DNA of 64,000 nucleotides from positions 124,001-188,000 of the forward strand of contig CAJMQJ010000001.1 of the NCBI GenBank assembly GCA_905215525.1, read 5' to 3'. The position numbers and the translations under genes are program-made. Every line of letters starts with the position of its first letter. Position 1 is the first letter of the stretch. A model generated the notes under the pieces. It saw nothing but the letters and a program-made list of their open reading frames with translations, was not told the origin of the DNA and made no database searches. Source of the DNA: an uncultured bacterium (GTDB taxonomy: Bacteria > Actinomycetota > Coriobacteriia > Coriobacteriales > Coriobacteriaceae). Below, piece by piece: positions 23,755 to 32,485 of this stretch.

Positions 23755-23777
23755 TGCGCCCACAGGGGCGCATTTTT
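23755..23777 (+). terminator. Rho-independent terminator
   Basis: The stem TGCGCCC / GGGCGCA is followed by TTTTT directly after the HTH gene. Nothing else is recognised between here and 24029. Confidence 0.75.
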
Positions 23778-24029
23778 CTTGCCGCGCCAACTTTTTGGAC
23801 CGTCGTGAGCCTACTGGAACATCCTCCAAAGTGGTTAATAAACCGCGCGCAGTGGCCCGTGCGCCCGCCGCCGCGATAGGGGGAGCGTCGCCTCTCTGCT
23901 CCAAAGCGGACAGACTCGTTACCCCGTACGCCTAAAACTCCCCAGTTGACCGAAAACCCGCCGCCGCTACTCCTCAACTGAGCTATAACGTTAAACAATT
24001 GCAGCGTTTTTGCATGGGGGAGTGATGGT

Positions 24030-26912
24030 ATGACGCTACTGTATTTCCTTACCCTGTTTCCGCTGGTACCGGCGCTGGGCATGCTGCTCGCGCGCGGTGA
24101 CCGCGCCCGCGATGCGCTAGGGCTTGTAGGCTCTGGCATCATTATGGCGGTGACGGTTGTAGTCGCCGTCATGTTTTTTGGCACGGGCCCGCAGAGCTTC
24201 GAGGTTGCCCCCGGCACCTCGCATGTGCTCTCGATCATCAGCTCCGTCATCGACGTGATCCTGTGCGCCGTCATCCTGTACAACGCGCGTAAATATAAGA
24301 GCACGCTCACCACGGTGCTCGGCATAATCCAGCTGGTGGGCTCGCTCGCCTTTGCAGCCATGACGCTGCCCGCGGCCGAAGCCGTCACGGCGACGCCGCT
24401 CTACCTAGACTACATGAGCGTGATTATGGTCCTCGCCGTCGGCATCGTCGGCAGTCTGATCTGCGTGTATGCCTTGGGCTACATGAAGGACTTCCAGGCG
24501 CACGACGAGCACGAGGCAGCGCTGCGCGGGCAGACCGCGCCCGACCGTCGCCCGCAGTTCCTGGCGCTTATGTTCCTGTTCCTCTCGGCCATGTTTGTCA
24601 TCGTGACGAGCGATAACCTGGAGTGGCTGTTCTGCGGCTGGGAAATCACCACCGTGTGCTCGTTTCTTATGATTGGCTATACGCGCACGCCCGAGGCCAT
24701 TAAAAACGCCTTCACCCAGATCATCCTCAACATGCTGGGCGGTATCGCGTTTTTGGCGGGCCTCATGTATCTGCACGTTAGCGGCATGCCGCTGACCATC
24801 TCGGGCATGATCGAGCTTTCCGGCGCCGGCACCGCGCAGTCCGCGTTACTGGTGATGCCGGTCGTCCTGCTATCGCTCGCCGCCCTTACCAAGGCCGCGC
24901 AGATGCCGTTCCATACCTGGCTGCTCGGTGCTATGGTTGCCCCCACTCCTACGAGCGCCCTGCTGCACTCGTCCACCATGGTCAAAGCCGGCGTGTTTTT
25001 GATGGTCAAGCTCAGCCCGCTCTATGCCATCTATCCCGTGACGGGCTTTATGGTCACGAGTGTGGGCGCCATCACGTTTTTGCTGGCAGCCCTCATGGCC
25101 ATCTCGCAGAGCAACGCCAAACGCGTGCTCGCGTACTCCACCATTTCCAACTTGGGCCTCATCAGCGCCTGCCTGGGCGTCGGCGCGCCCGAGGCCGTAT
25201 GGGCGGCCATCTTCCTGATCCTGTTCCATACGGTGGCCAAGTCGCTGCTGTTCCTGTGCGTGGGCACGGCCGAGCATCATATCGGCAGCCGCAATATCGA
25301 GGACATGGACGGTATGTTCAGCCGCATGCCGCGCCTGACGCGCCTGATGATGCTGGGCATCATGGGCATGTTTGTGGCGCCGTTTGGCATGCTCGTGTCC
25401 AAGTGGGGCGCCCTGGTGGCGTTTGCGCAGACCGGCAACGTGCTCATGATCATGGTGCTGGCCTTTGGCTCGGCCGCGACGTTCTTCTTCTGGGGTAAGT
25501 GGCTTGCCAAGCTTTCGGGCGTCGACCCCACGGCTCAAAACGTTGAGGTCAATGTCCATAAGACCGAATGGATGGCCCTCAACACCATCGCCGCGCTGCT
25601 GATTCTTTGCTGCGTGGCGTTCCCGCTCATCTCGAGCGGCCTGGTGTCGCCTTACTTGGCCATGGTGTTTGGCCGCGTGCCGTACGTTATTGGCAAGGAC
25701 GCCATGTATCTGATGGTGGTTATCGTGGCTTTTATCGCCGTGGTGCTGCTGACGTCATTCCGCGTGAGCAACAAACCGCACGTCAACGTGTACCTTTCGG
25801 GCGTGGGAACCGACAAATATCGCCATTTCCGCGGCTCGATGGGACACGAGGTGAAGGCCGAAAAGCGCAATTGGTACTCGGAGGACGCCCTTGGCGAGAA
25901 GCGTATTGGCCCCGCGGGTAGCGTCGTATGCTGCAGCATTATCTTGTTTGCGCTGCTGTGTTGCGCATGGATTGGGCCCGAGCGGCTTGCCATGAGCGCG
26001 CCCTCGGTGCTGCGCGGCAAGTATTTCGAAGGTTCGGGCGTCGTGGGCATCTTTATTGGCACCGTGGCGTTTGCCTTGCTGGCGCCGCTTGCGGGCGGCT
26101 TGATCGACGGCATCGACCGCAAACTTTCGGCTCGCATGCAGGGCCGCGTGGGCCCGCGCCTGCTGCAGCCCTTCTACGACGTTGCCAAGCTGCTGCGCAA
26201 GGCCCCTGCCAGCGTAAACACCATGGACGATACCTATATGGCGTGCGCGCTCATCTTTACCGTCGTGGGCGGCGGCATCTTTGTGTCGGGCTCCAACACG
26301 CTGCTGTGCGCTTTTATGGTGACGCTCGCCGCGATCTTTGTGGTGCTGGCGTCCGCCTCGACGCAAAGCCCGTTTGCGCAGGTCGGCGCCGATCGCGAGC
26401 TGCTGCAGGTTATGAGCTACGAGCCCGCCGTTCTGCTGATGAGCGTGGGCCTGTATCTTGCCACCGATAGCTTCGATTCCATCGCCGTGACCGGGCAGTC
26501 GGCGCCCATCATCGTGTACAGTGCGCCCATTTTCCTGGCGCTGCTTGCGGTGCTCACCATCAAGCTACGCAAGTCGCCGTTTGACCTTTCGTACTCGCAT
26601 CACGCGCATCAGGAGATTGTCCAGGGCATCGCCACCGAGATGAGCGGCGGCACGCTGGCCAAGATGACCCTTATGCACTGGTGCGAGACCGTGCTGTTTT
26701 TGATGTGGGTGGGCATGTTCTTTGTTTGGGACAACCCGGTGAGCTGGGTCGTAGCCCTGGTCGTGATGGCCGCGACGTATTTTGTCGAGGTGCTGATCGA
26801 CAACACCTTCGCACGCAGCACCTGGCGCAGCTGCTTTAAGCTCGGCTGGGGCGTGGCGCTGGTGTTTGGCCTGCTCAACCTTATGCCCATCCTCGTCGAC
26901 GTGTTTATTTAG
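24030..26912 (+). CDS. Fused EchA-EchB membrane subunit of Ech-type hydrogenase
   Basis: A 960-residue polytopic membrane protein. Residues about 1-620 are the NuoL/MrpA-like ion-translocating subunit (EchA): GWEITTVCSFLMIGYTR with the conserved Glu, KAAQMPFHTWLLGAM with the Lys, and LLHSSTMVKAGVFL. Residues about 660-960 are the NuoH/EchB subunit: ARMQGRVGPRLLQPFYDVAK, the loop RELLQVMSYEPA with its Glu, and KLRKSPFDLSYSHHAHQEI. In Methanosarcina and other Ech operons these are two genes; here one continuous frame holds both. A GGGGGAG site precedes the start. The fusion should couple H2 chemistry at the peripheral arm to H+ or Na+ transport. Confidence 0.9.
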   Translation: MTLLYFLTLFPLVPALGMLLARGDRARDALGLVGSGIIMAVTVVVAVMFFGTGPQSFEVAPGTSHVLSIISSVIDVILCAVILYNARKYKSTLTTVLGIIQLVGSLAFAAMTLPAAEAVTATPLYLDYMSVIMVLAVGIVGSLICVYALGYMKDFQAHDEHEAALRGQTAPDRRPQFLALMFLFLSAMFVIVTSDNLEWLFCGWEITTVCSFLMIGYTRTPEAIKNAFTQIILNMLGGIAFLAGLMYLHVSGMPLTISGMIELSGAGTAQSALLVMPVVLLSLAALTKAAQMPFHTWLLGAMVAPTPTSALLHSSTMVKAGVFLMVKLSPLYAIYPVTGFMVTSVGAITFLLAALMAISQSNAKRVLAYSTISNLGLISACLGVGAPEAVWAAIFLILFHTVAKSLLFLCVGTAEHHIGSRNIEDMDGMFSRMPRLTRLMMLGIMGMFVAPFGMLVSKWGALVAFAQTGNVLMIMVLAFGSAATFFFWGKWLAKLSGVDPTAQNVEVNVHKTEWMALNTIAALLILCCVAFPLISSGLVSPYLAMVFGRVPYVIGKDAMYLMVVIVAFIAVVLLTSFRVSNKPHVNVYLSGVGTDKYRHFRGSMGHEVKAEKRNWYSEDALGEKRIGPAGSVVCCSIILFALLCCAWIGPERLAMSAPSVLRGKYFEGSGVVGIFIGTVAFALLAPLAGGLIDGIDRKLSARMQGRVGPRLLQPFYDVAKLLRKAPASVNTMDDTYMACALIFTVVGGGIFVSGSNTLLCAFMVTLAAIFVVLASASTQSPFAQVGADRELLQVMSYEPAVLLMSVGLYLATDSFDSIAVTGQSAPIIVYSAPIFLALLAVLTIKLRKSPFDLSYSHHAHQEIVQGIATEMSGGTLAKMTLMHWCETVLFLMWVGMFFVWDNPVSWVVALVVMAATYFVEVLIDNTFARSTWRSCFKLGWGVALVFGLLNLMPILVDVFI

Positions 26913-26924
26913 GAGGCGGCATCC

Positions 26925-27542
26925 ATGGATCATAAAATGTCGCGCTCGCCGTGGGTTATTCATTACGACGGCTCGAGCTGCAACGGATGCGATATCGAGG
27001 TGCTTGCTTCGCTCACGCCACTGTTCGATGCGGAGCGCTTTGGCGTGGTCAACACCGGCAACCCCAAGCATGCGGATATCTTTTTGGTGACGGGGTCGGT
27101 CAATGCCCAGAACCTGCCCATCGTGCGCCAGATTTACAACCAGATGCTCGAGCCCAAGTGCGTGGTGGCCTGCGGCATCTGCGCGTGCTCGGGCGGCGTG
27201 TTCCGCGATGCCTACAACGTGATCGGCGGCGTGGACCGCGCGATTCCCGTGGACGTGTACGCGCCCGGATGCGCCATTCGCCCCGAGACCGTGATCGATG
27301 CCATCGTGGAGGCGTGCGGCATCCTGGACCAGAAGGAGTCCGTGATGCGCGCCGGCGGCGATCCGCTTACCGTGGGCGGTGCCGCTACCTGGGACGGTGG
27401 CGTTGAGCTGGGCGAGGACGGGTTTGTGGCTGCGGGGGCCGGGACTGACGGTGCCGGTGACGCGCCTGCCGGGAAGCCCGCCGCACCCGCTGCTGGCGAC
27501 GCACCTGCTGAGACGCCCGTCGCTGCAAAGGAGGCCGAGTAA
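26925..27542 (+). CDS. echC: Ech hydrogenase small subunit (NuoB-like)
   Basis: A 205-residue peripheral subunit carrying the proximal [4Fe-4S] cluster. The four Cys ligand pattern is visible: SSCNGCDIEVL near the N terminus, CGICACSGG in the middle and APGCAIRPE later. The core (about 1-145) is normal for EchC. A tail of about 60 residues rich in Ala, Gly and Pro follows, which ordinary EchC lacks. It follows the EchA-B gene by 12 bases, with an AGGAGG site, and overlaps the next gene by one base. Confidence 0.92.
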   Translation: MDHKMSRSPWVIHYDGSSCNGCDIEVLASLTPLFDAERFGVVNTGNPKHADIFLVTGSVNAQNLPIVRQIYNQMLEPKCVVACGICACSGGVFRDAYNVIGGVDRAIPVDVYAPGCAIRPETVIDAIVEACGILDQKESVMRAGGDPLTVGGAATWDGGVELGEDGFVAAGAGTDGAGDAPAGKPAAPAAGDAPAETPVAAKEAE

Positions 27543-28261
27543 TGCAAAAGGCTATCTATACCGCCGTTGGGCTCGACGAGCTTCTGTCGCATGTCCAGGC
27601 GCTCAAGGGCGCCGGTGCCCGCTTTGTGCAGATGCACGCCGAGCGCTGTGTGGACGACGGATCGTATCGCCTGGTCTATACGTTTATCAACGTTCGTGCT
27701 GCTCAGGAGCATATTGCGCAGGACGGCAGCTATGCGATCGAGAACCTGGTGGTTGAGGGAATTGATCGGTACCAGGAGATTCCGTCCATCAGCTCGTACT
27801 ATCCGGCGGTATTCCCGTTTGAAAACGAAGCGCATGACCTATTCGGTCTTGCCATCACCGATATGCAGATCGACTTTAAGGGCTTTTTCTACCAGGTCTC
27901 GACTGCCGAGCCCATGAGCGTTATCACGCCCGAGGTGAAGGCTGCGCGAGAGAAAGCCATGAAGGTCCGTGCCGCTGCCGAGGCCAAGGCGCGCAAGGCC
28001 GCGGCCGAGAAGGCCGCCGCTGCTGCGGCTGCTGCAGGGGAGGGCGCCGCGGGCGCTGGTGATGCCGCGGGCGCCGCCGTCGCTCGGCCCGCTGCGGCTG
28101 CCGGCTCCGATGCTCAGCATGACGAGGCCGCGGCCAAGGCCGCACTTAAAGCCGCCGAGATGGAGGCAAAGCTCGCCGCCATGGATCCCGAGAAAGCGGC
28201 CAAGGTCCGCGCGGCGCTTGCCGCCAAGGTCGTCCGCGACAAGCAGAAAAAGGAGGCGTAA
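27542..28261 (+). CDS. echD: Ech hydrogenase subunit D (NuoC-like) with Ala/Lys-rich tail
   Basis: A 239-residue protein. The first 125 residues resemble NuoC/EchD, with the conserved segment IPSISSYYPAVFPFENEAHDLFG that contacts the large subunit. From about residue 130 a long, highly charged Ala-rich helix-like extension follows (AAREKAMKVRAAAEAKARKA and similar). Its start overlaps the echC stop (TAATG), indicating translational coupling. EchD carries no cofactor and is structural. Confidence 0.88.
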   Translation: MQKAIYTAVGLDELLSHVQALKGAGARFVQMHAERCVDDGSYRLVYTFINVRAAQEHIAQDGSYAIENLVVEGIDRYQEIPSISSYYPAVFPFENEAHDLFGLAITDMQIDFKGFFYQVSTAEPMSVITPEVKAAREKAMKVRAAAEAKARKAAAEKAAAAAAAAGEGAAGAGDAAGAAVARPAAAAGSDAQHDEAAAKAALKAAEMEAKLAAMDPEKAAKVRAALAAKVVRDKQKKEA

Positions 28262-28266
28262 GGTCC

Positions 28267-29355
28267 ATGGCACATCGCTCCGTTATTCCGTTTGGCCCGC
28301 AGCACCCGGTGCTGCCCGAGCCGCTTCATCTGGACCTGGTGATCGATGACGACCGCGTTCTCGAGGCAATTCCGCAGATCGGCTTTGTGCACCGCGGACT
28401 CGAGAAGCTCACCGAAAAGCGCGACATGCACCAGTTTGGCTACATCGCCGAGCGCATCTGCGGCATCTGCGCCGTGGGCCATAGCTATGGCTATGCCAGC
28501 GCCTGCGAGCGCATGCTCGACATCGAGGTGCCCGGCCGTGTGCAGTATATCCGCACCATTCTGCACGAGCTCTCGCGTATTCACTCGCACCTGCTGTGGC
28601 TGGGCCTGCTTGCCGATGCCTTTGGCTTCGAGGCGCTGTTCTATCGTTCGTGGACCCTGCGCGAGCAGATTCTCAAGATCTTCGAGAGCACGTGCGGCGG
28701 GCGCGTGATTCTGTCGATTAACGAGATCGGCGGCCTAAAGCACGACATTGAGGACTCCGAGCTGGCGGGCATTGTCCAGACGCTCGATGCCATGCGTCCC
28801 GACTACGAGGCCCTGGTGCATACGTTTTTGGACGACGCCAGCTGTGGCGAGCGCCTGCATGGCGTGGGCGTGATCAGCAAGAAGGACGCGCTGGATCTGT
28901 CGATGGTCGGCCCGTTCGGGCGCGCCTCGGGCGTGGACTATGACGTGCGCATGTTTGGCGACGGCGCCTATGCGGATCTGGCTGCGTTTGAGCCAATTGT
29001 CGCTACCGATGGCGACTGCTATGCCCGTTGCCAGGTGCGTTGCGCCGAGGTCACGCAGGCTATGGACATCATCAAGGAGCTTGTGGGCAAGATTCCGCAC
29101 GACGGTATCGGTGGGCGTACCAAGCTCACGCCGGCCGACGGCGCGCGCGGCGAGGTTGTGATTGAGCAGCCGCGCGGCGAGGCGTATTACTATGTGCGCG
29201 GCAACGGCACCAAGAACCTGGACCGTTTCCGCGTGCGCACGCCGACGTCGCAAAACCTGGCGGGTCTGACGCATGCGCTGCAGGGCGTGCTCATTGCCAA
29301 CGTGCCCATGATTATCCTGACCATCGACCCCTGCATTAGCTGCACGGAAAGGTAG
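28267..29355 (+). CDS. echE: Ech hydrogenase large catalytic subunit ([NiFe], group 4)
   Basis: A 362-residue subunit homologous to NuoD, holding the NiFe site. Both Cys pairs are intact: ERICGICAVGH (about residues 62-72) and DPCISCTER at the extreme C terminus. The protein ends right after this motif, so no protease-cleaved tail is present, as in several group 4 enzymes. GPQHPVLPEP at the N terminus and QIGFVHRGLEKL are also family-typical. Ech enzymes make H2 from reduced ferredoxin or do the reverse, coupled to ion flow. Hydrogenase maturation genes (hyp) are not in the window. Confidence 0.95.
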   Translation: MAHRSVIPFGPQHPVLPEPLHLDLVIDDDRVLEAIPQIGFVHRGLEKLTEKRDMHQFGYIAERICGICAVGHSYGYASACERMLDIEVPGRVQYIRTILHELSRIHSHLLWLGLLADAFGFEALFYRSWTLREQILKIFESTCGGRVILSINEIGGLKHDIEDSELAGIVQTLDAMRPDYEALVHTFLDDASCGERLHGVGVISKKDALDLSMVGPFGRASGVDYDVRMFGDGAYADLAAFEPIVATDGDCYARCQVRCAEVTQAMDIIKELVGKIPHDGIGGRTKLTPADGARGEVVIEQPRGEAYYYVRGNGTKNLDRFRVRTPTSQNLAGLTHALQGVLIANVPMIILTIDPCISCTER

Positions 29356-29362
29356 GCGCGGC

Positions 29363-29704
29363 ATGAGTTTGCTGACATTTGCCAAGATGGCCTTGGGTTC
29401 TATGGTCAAGCAGCCGGTCACGGTGTGCTATCCGCAGGAGAAGCTGACGGCGCCCGAGCGCTTGCGCGGGCATATCGTCAATGACATGGACGTGTGCATC
29501 TGCTGCGGCATGTGCGCGCGGCGTTGCCCGGCGGGCGCGCTCGCGGTCGATCGCAAGGGCGGAACGTGGTCGATCGACCCGTATGCTTGCGTGGTGTGCG
29601 GCGAGTGCATCGAAAGCTGCCCTAAACACTGCCTGAGCATGGACACCGCCCGCACTCCAGTTGCGGCGGACAAGACTCCCACGGTAGAAACTAAGCCGGA
29701 GTAG
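29363..29704 (+). CDS. echF: Ech hydrogenase ferredoxin-like subunit
   Basis: A 113-residue protein with two [4Fe-4S] motifs, CICCGMCARRCP and CVVCGECIESCP, as in EchF/NuoI. It would pass electrons between ferredoxin and EchC. It starts seven bases after echE and ends the operon, followed by a strong hairpin. The C-terminal 20 residues are low-complexity. Confidence 0.93.
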   Translation: MSLLTFAKMALGSMVKQPVTVCYPQEKLTAPERLRGHIVNDMDVCICCGMCARRCPAGALAVDRKGGTWSIDPYACVVCGECIESCPKHCLSMDTARTPVAADKTPTVETKPE

Positions 29705-29725
29705 CGCAGGAGTAGAACTGGAATA

Positions 29726-29762
29726 GGGGCCGGCGGGGCAAAAATGCCCCGCCGGCCCCGCG
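29726..29762 (+). terminator. Terminator-like hairpin at the end of the ech operon
   Basis: A perfect 14-base stem GGGGCCGGCGGGGC (29726-29739) / 29746-29759 with loop AAAAAT. There is no long T run, but the stem is very strong. Confidence 0.75.
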
Positions 29763-29791
29763 CTTAAACGCGCGGTTGGGCCGTCGCGAAC

Positions 29792-29943
29792 AAAACTATG
29801 CCGGATTACGGGGCTGGATAGCGAACCTCCGACCATATCGAAAACCAAGATAATAAAACCGCAGGTAGACTGCTTGCTGTTTTTCAAAAATAGGGGGTAT
29901 GGATGAGGGCTCCGACTTTAGCCCCGTAAACCGGCATAGTTTT
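29792..29943 (-). repeat. Long palindromic element, family 1, copy C
   Basis: The 24-base arms 29792-29815 and 29920-29943 differ at one base; they are of the copy A type (ACTATGCCGG...ACGGGGCT). The loop is 104 bases. The core appears as AAAACCGCAGGTAG at 29855-29868, so the element is inverted relative to copy A, with the core again about 50 bases from the arm. Confidence 0.88.
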
Positions 29944-30037
29944 GAAATGGCACCATATCAGTAACAGCCTTTGATCTCCCGTGGACAGAGGGAAACGGAT
30001 CATTTTTGCCTTGCGAGGGCTGCCGCGTGACCCGTCT

Positions 30038-30197
30038 GCCACGAAATGGGCCCATCTACTATGTTTAGGCGGCAGCCCTCGACCACGGCAAGTAATGTGA
30101 AATGAAAACCGCAGGTAGAACGCCTGCGATTTTTCATGAAACGCGGCTATGGTCAGGGGTATCGGGTCAAACGTAGTAGATGGGCCCACTTCGTGGC
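30038..30197 (-). repeat. Long palindromic element, family 1, copy D
   Basis: Arms of the copy B type (GCCACGAAATGGGCCCATCT..., 30038-30067 and about 30167-30197). The core AAAACCGCAGGTAG lies at 30105-30118 in the inverted orientation. The left flank is a complement of the right flank of copy B (GGGTCACG, then AAAATGAT), so the flanks belong to the element too. Confidence 0.85.
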
Positions 30198-30289
30198 GGG
30201 CGCCGTCAGCCGATCTCCGCGGGCGGAAGAAAGCAGATCATTTTGGTCTCGCAAGGCTTGCGGAGGCACTCGCGCAGGGCCGCCCGAAC

Positions 30290-30441
30290 AAAACTATGCC
30301 GGTTTACTACGATGAACTCGACATTCCCGACCATGACTGCATTTTTCTAAATATCGCAAGCGTTCTACCTGCGGTTTTGGAAGCGTGCAATTTGCCGTGG
30401 TCGAAGGTGGGCGATTCATCGTAGTAAACCGGCATAGTTTT
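30290..30441 (+). repeat. Long palindromic element, family 1, copy E
   Basis: Perfect 27-base arms 30290-30316 and 30415-30441 (AAAACTATGCCGGTTTACTA then CGATGAA). The outer part is as in copy A, while the inner part differs. The core CTACCTGCGGTTTT lies at 30365-30378. Copies C, D and E together fill most of the 800-base gap after the ech operon. Confidence 0.88.
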
Positions 30442-30502
30442 GAAATGGCATTAAATCGATAGCAGCCATTTTGCTATGCCGGGGTGGTCGGTTGTTGGGT
30501 AA

Positions 30503-31132
30503 TTACCCTCGCAGGTAGGCGATGGCGATCTGCGTGCGGTTGCGTAGGCCCATTTTGGCAAGGATCGAGCTGATGTGGTTGCGTACGGTGCCTTCGCCCA
30601 TGTAAGCGGCGGCGGCAATCTCCTTGTTATCGAGGCCGCGGGCGATGAGCTCGGCGACTTCGAACTCACGGTCGGTCAGGCTGGCAAAGGCGGCGGGTCG
30701 GCGAGGCGTGCTGGCATCGGCGCCTGTCCCGTCAAAATCGATGTCCTCGATCGCCTTGCCCTCGAGCACGCGTTTGCCGTCCATGACCTGCGCCAGTGCC
30801 GGTGGAATGGCGGCGACATCGGTTTTGATCAGGTAGCCGCGGGCGCCCAGTTTGAGCGCCGACACAATGTACTCGTCATCCGAGAATGTTGTCAGAAACA
30901 CCACGCGCGCCGCAGGGTCGCGCTCGAGGATCTCGCGCGCCGCCGATAGGCCGTCGCGTCCCGGCATCTGAATGTCGAGCAGTGCAATATCGGGTGCGTG
31001 TTCGGCATAGAGCGAAACCGCGTCGTTGCCGTTGGCGCCGGTGCCCACTACCTCGATCTGCGGCTGGGCGCCCAGGATAATCTTGAGCGAATCGACCACT
31101 AGGCGGTCGTCGTCGACAACGATGAGCCTCAT
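30503..31132 (-). CDS. NarL/LuxR-family response regulator
   Basis: A 209-residue regulator. The receiver domain has acidic residues near the N terminus (IVVDDDR), the phospho-acceptor Asp in ALLDIQMPGRDG (about residue 53), a Thr in VVFLTTFSDDE and Lys in YLIKTD. The C-terminal LuxR-type helix-turn-helix reads LTDREFEVAELIARGLDNKE and ends with VRNHISSILAKMGLRNR. It overlaps the histidine kinase gene by four bases (ATGA), so the two are a translationally coupled pair. The nearby divergent ABC exporter is the likely target. Confidence 0.95.
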   Translation of the reverse strand: MRLIVVDDDRLVVDSLKIILGAQPQIEVVGTGANGNDAVSLYAEHAPDIALLDIQMPGRDGLSAAREILERDPAARVVFLTTFSDDEYIVSALKLGARGYLIKTDVAAIPPALAQVMDGKRVLEGKAIEDIDFDGTGADASTPRRPAAFASLTDREFEVAELIARGLDNKEIAAAAYMGEGTVRNHISSILAKMGLRNRTQIAIAYLRG

Positions 31133-32274
31133 CGGTCCTCATCTCCTTGCTGTTTGGGAACGGTGGCAAACACGCGCCAGCCACCGGCGCCGGCACGCGG
31201 GCCGGCGGTGAAGGTGCCGCCAAGCGCCTCGATGCGCTGGCGCATGGAGGCGAGCCCCATGCCCTCCGCGGCGCCGCGGCTGCTTGCTTGAACCACGCCC
31301 ATGCCATCGTCGGTAACAACGAGCTGGTAAAACGACGGATGCTCCATGCACCGCACGGTAATGGTTTTGGCATGGGCGTGGCGCATGGCGTTGGAAAGCG
31401 CCTCGCGCAGCACCGCCGCAAAGCAGTTGGCGACGTTGGCGGGCGCATGCTCGGCCAAAACTTCAAGCTCAATCTGTGGGCCGCTGTCCGAGCGTACGCC
31501 TTCAACGATGCGCTCGAGCTGCACGGAGAGGTTGGTCGCATTGTCGTTGAGCGCGTGGACGCTGGCGCGCACGAGCTGGAGCGCCTCGTCAACCGTGCGT
31601 TTGACATCGGCGAAATCGGCGGCGACGCCGGGCTCGTCGGCGTGGACCACGCGCAAGGCTTCGGTTTGGAGCGAAGCGCGCGTAAGCTGGTGGCCCACGT
31701 TATCGTGGATCTCGCGCGCGATGCGGGTGCGTTCGGCGAGCGTTGCGAGCTCGACTTCGTAGTCCTGGCGGTCGGCGAGGTCGCGGTTGCGTGCCTCGAG
31801 TGCCAGGGCGCGTTCTTGCAGCTTGTCGCGGGTGCGACGCATGCGTTTCTGTTCGCGCTCCAGCTGCGCGGTGCGCAGCGACAGCAACGTGGCAGCGATC
31901 GAAAGGATGGCGGTTAGCAACAGCGTTCGGGTGGTGAGCACGCCGCCACGAAGGTCCGCGACAAGCGCGCAGACAAACACGGCGCCAATCGCCAGCGCGG
32001 GCCAGATGCGTTCACGGCGCACGCGCCGCGCGATGTCATAGAAGGCAAGGGGTGCGAACGGCATAAATGGCGGCACGAAGACGGCAGCAATGATGTAAGC
32101 GTAGCTCGCGGCCTCGCTCGCGCGATGGGCGTGTTCTTCTCGTGCGACTTCCGACGCCGAGGTGGCTATAACGCCAAAGCAAAACGCCACAACCAGACGA
32201 GCGTCCACGGCAAGACCCATGGCGGCCGCAATACAGCACGCCAGCACAATCGATTTGTCGAAAAGCCTGTTCAT
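31129..32274 (-). CDS. Sensor histidine kinase (HisKA_3 type)
   Basis: A 381-residue membrane kinase. About five hydrophobic segments occupy residues 5-130 and form an intramembrane-type sensor with little extracellular loop. A coiled coil follows (LEREQKRMRRTRDKLQERAL), then the phospho-accepting H-box ERTRIAREIHDNVGHQL. The ATPase domain has LREALSNAMRHAHA (N-box), VTDDGMGV (G1) and GMGLASMRQRIEALGG (G2). ATG 32274 is chosen as the start of the membrane domain. TACAAT lies six bases before it, so the message may begin at or near the start codon (leaderless). It is of the DesK/LiaS style, often linked to ABC exporters and envelope stress. Confidence 0.9.
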   Translation of the reverse strand: MNRLFDKSIVLACCIAAAMGLAVDARLVVAFCFGVIATSASEVAREEHAHRASEAASYAYIIAAVFVPPFMPFAPLAFYDIARRVRRERIWPALAIGAVFVCALVADLRGGVLTTRTLLLTAILSIAATLLSLRTAQLEREQKRMRRTRDKLQERALALEARNRDLADRQDYEVELATLAERTRIAREIHDNVGHQLTRASLQTEALRVVHADEPGVAADFADVKRTVDEALQLVRASVHALNDNATNLSVQLERIVEGVRSDSGPQIELEVLAEHAPANVANCFAAVLREALSNAMRHAHAKTITVRCMEHPSFYQLVVTDDGMGVVQASSRGAAEGMGLASMRQRIEALGGTFTAGPRAGAGGWRVFATVPKQQGDEDR

Positions 32275-32485
32275 ACGGGTATTGTACGCGATGCTGCGCG
32301 CGGGGGAGGCGCCGCCCGGGGCAACCGTGACATTCCTCCCGCGCGGCAAAGCGGCGTCGATCGCTCGCGCGAGCGGGGGTTTCGCCTCTGCCCCCTCGCA
32401 CTCGTGACAAAGCTCACTGGCGCGCGCCGGCGGCTCCTGCGATGATGAAATCGTACCGGGCCACGACCAACAGAAGGGCCGCCTC

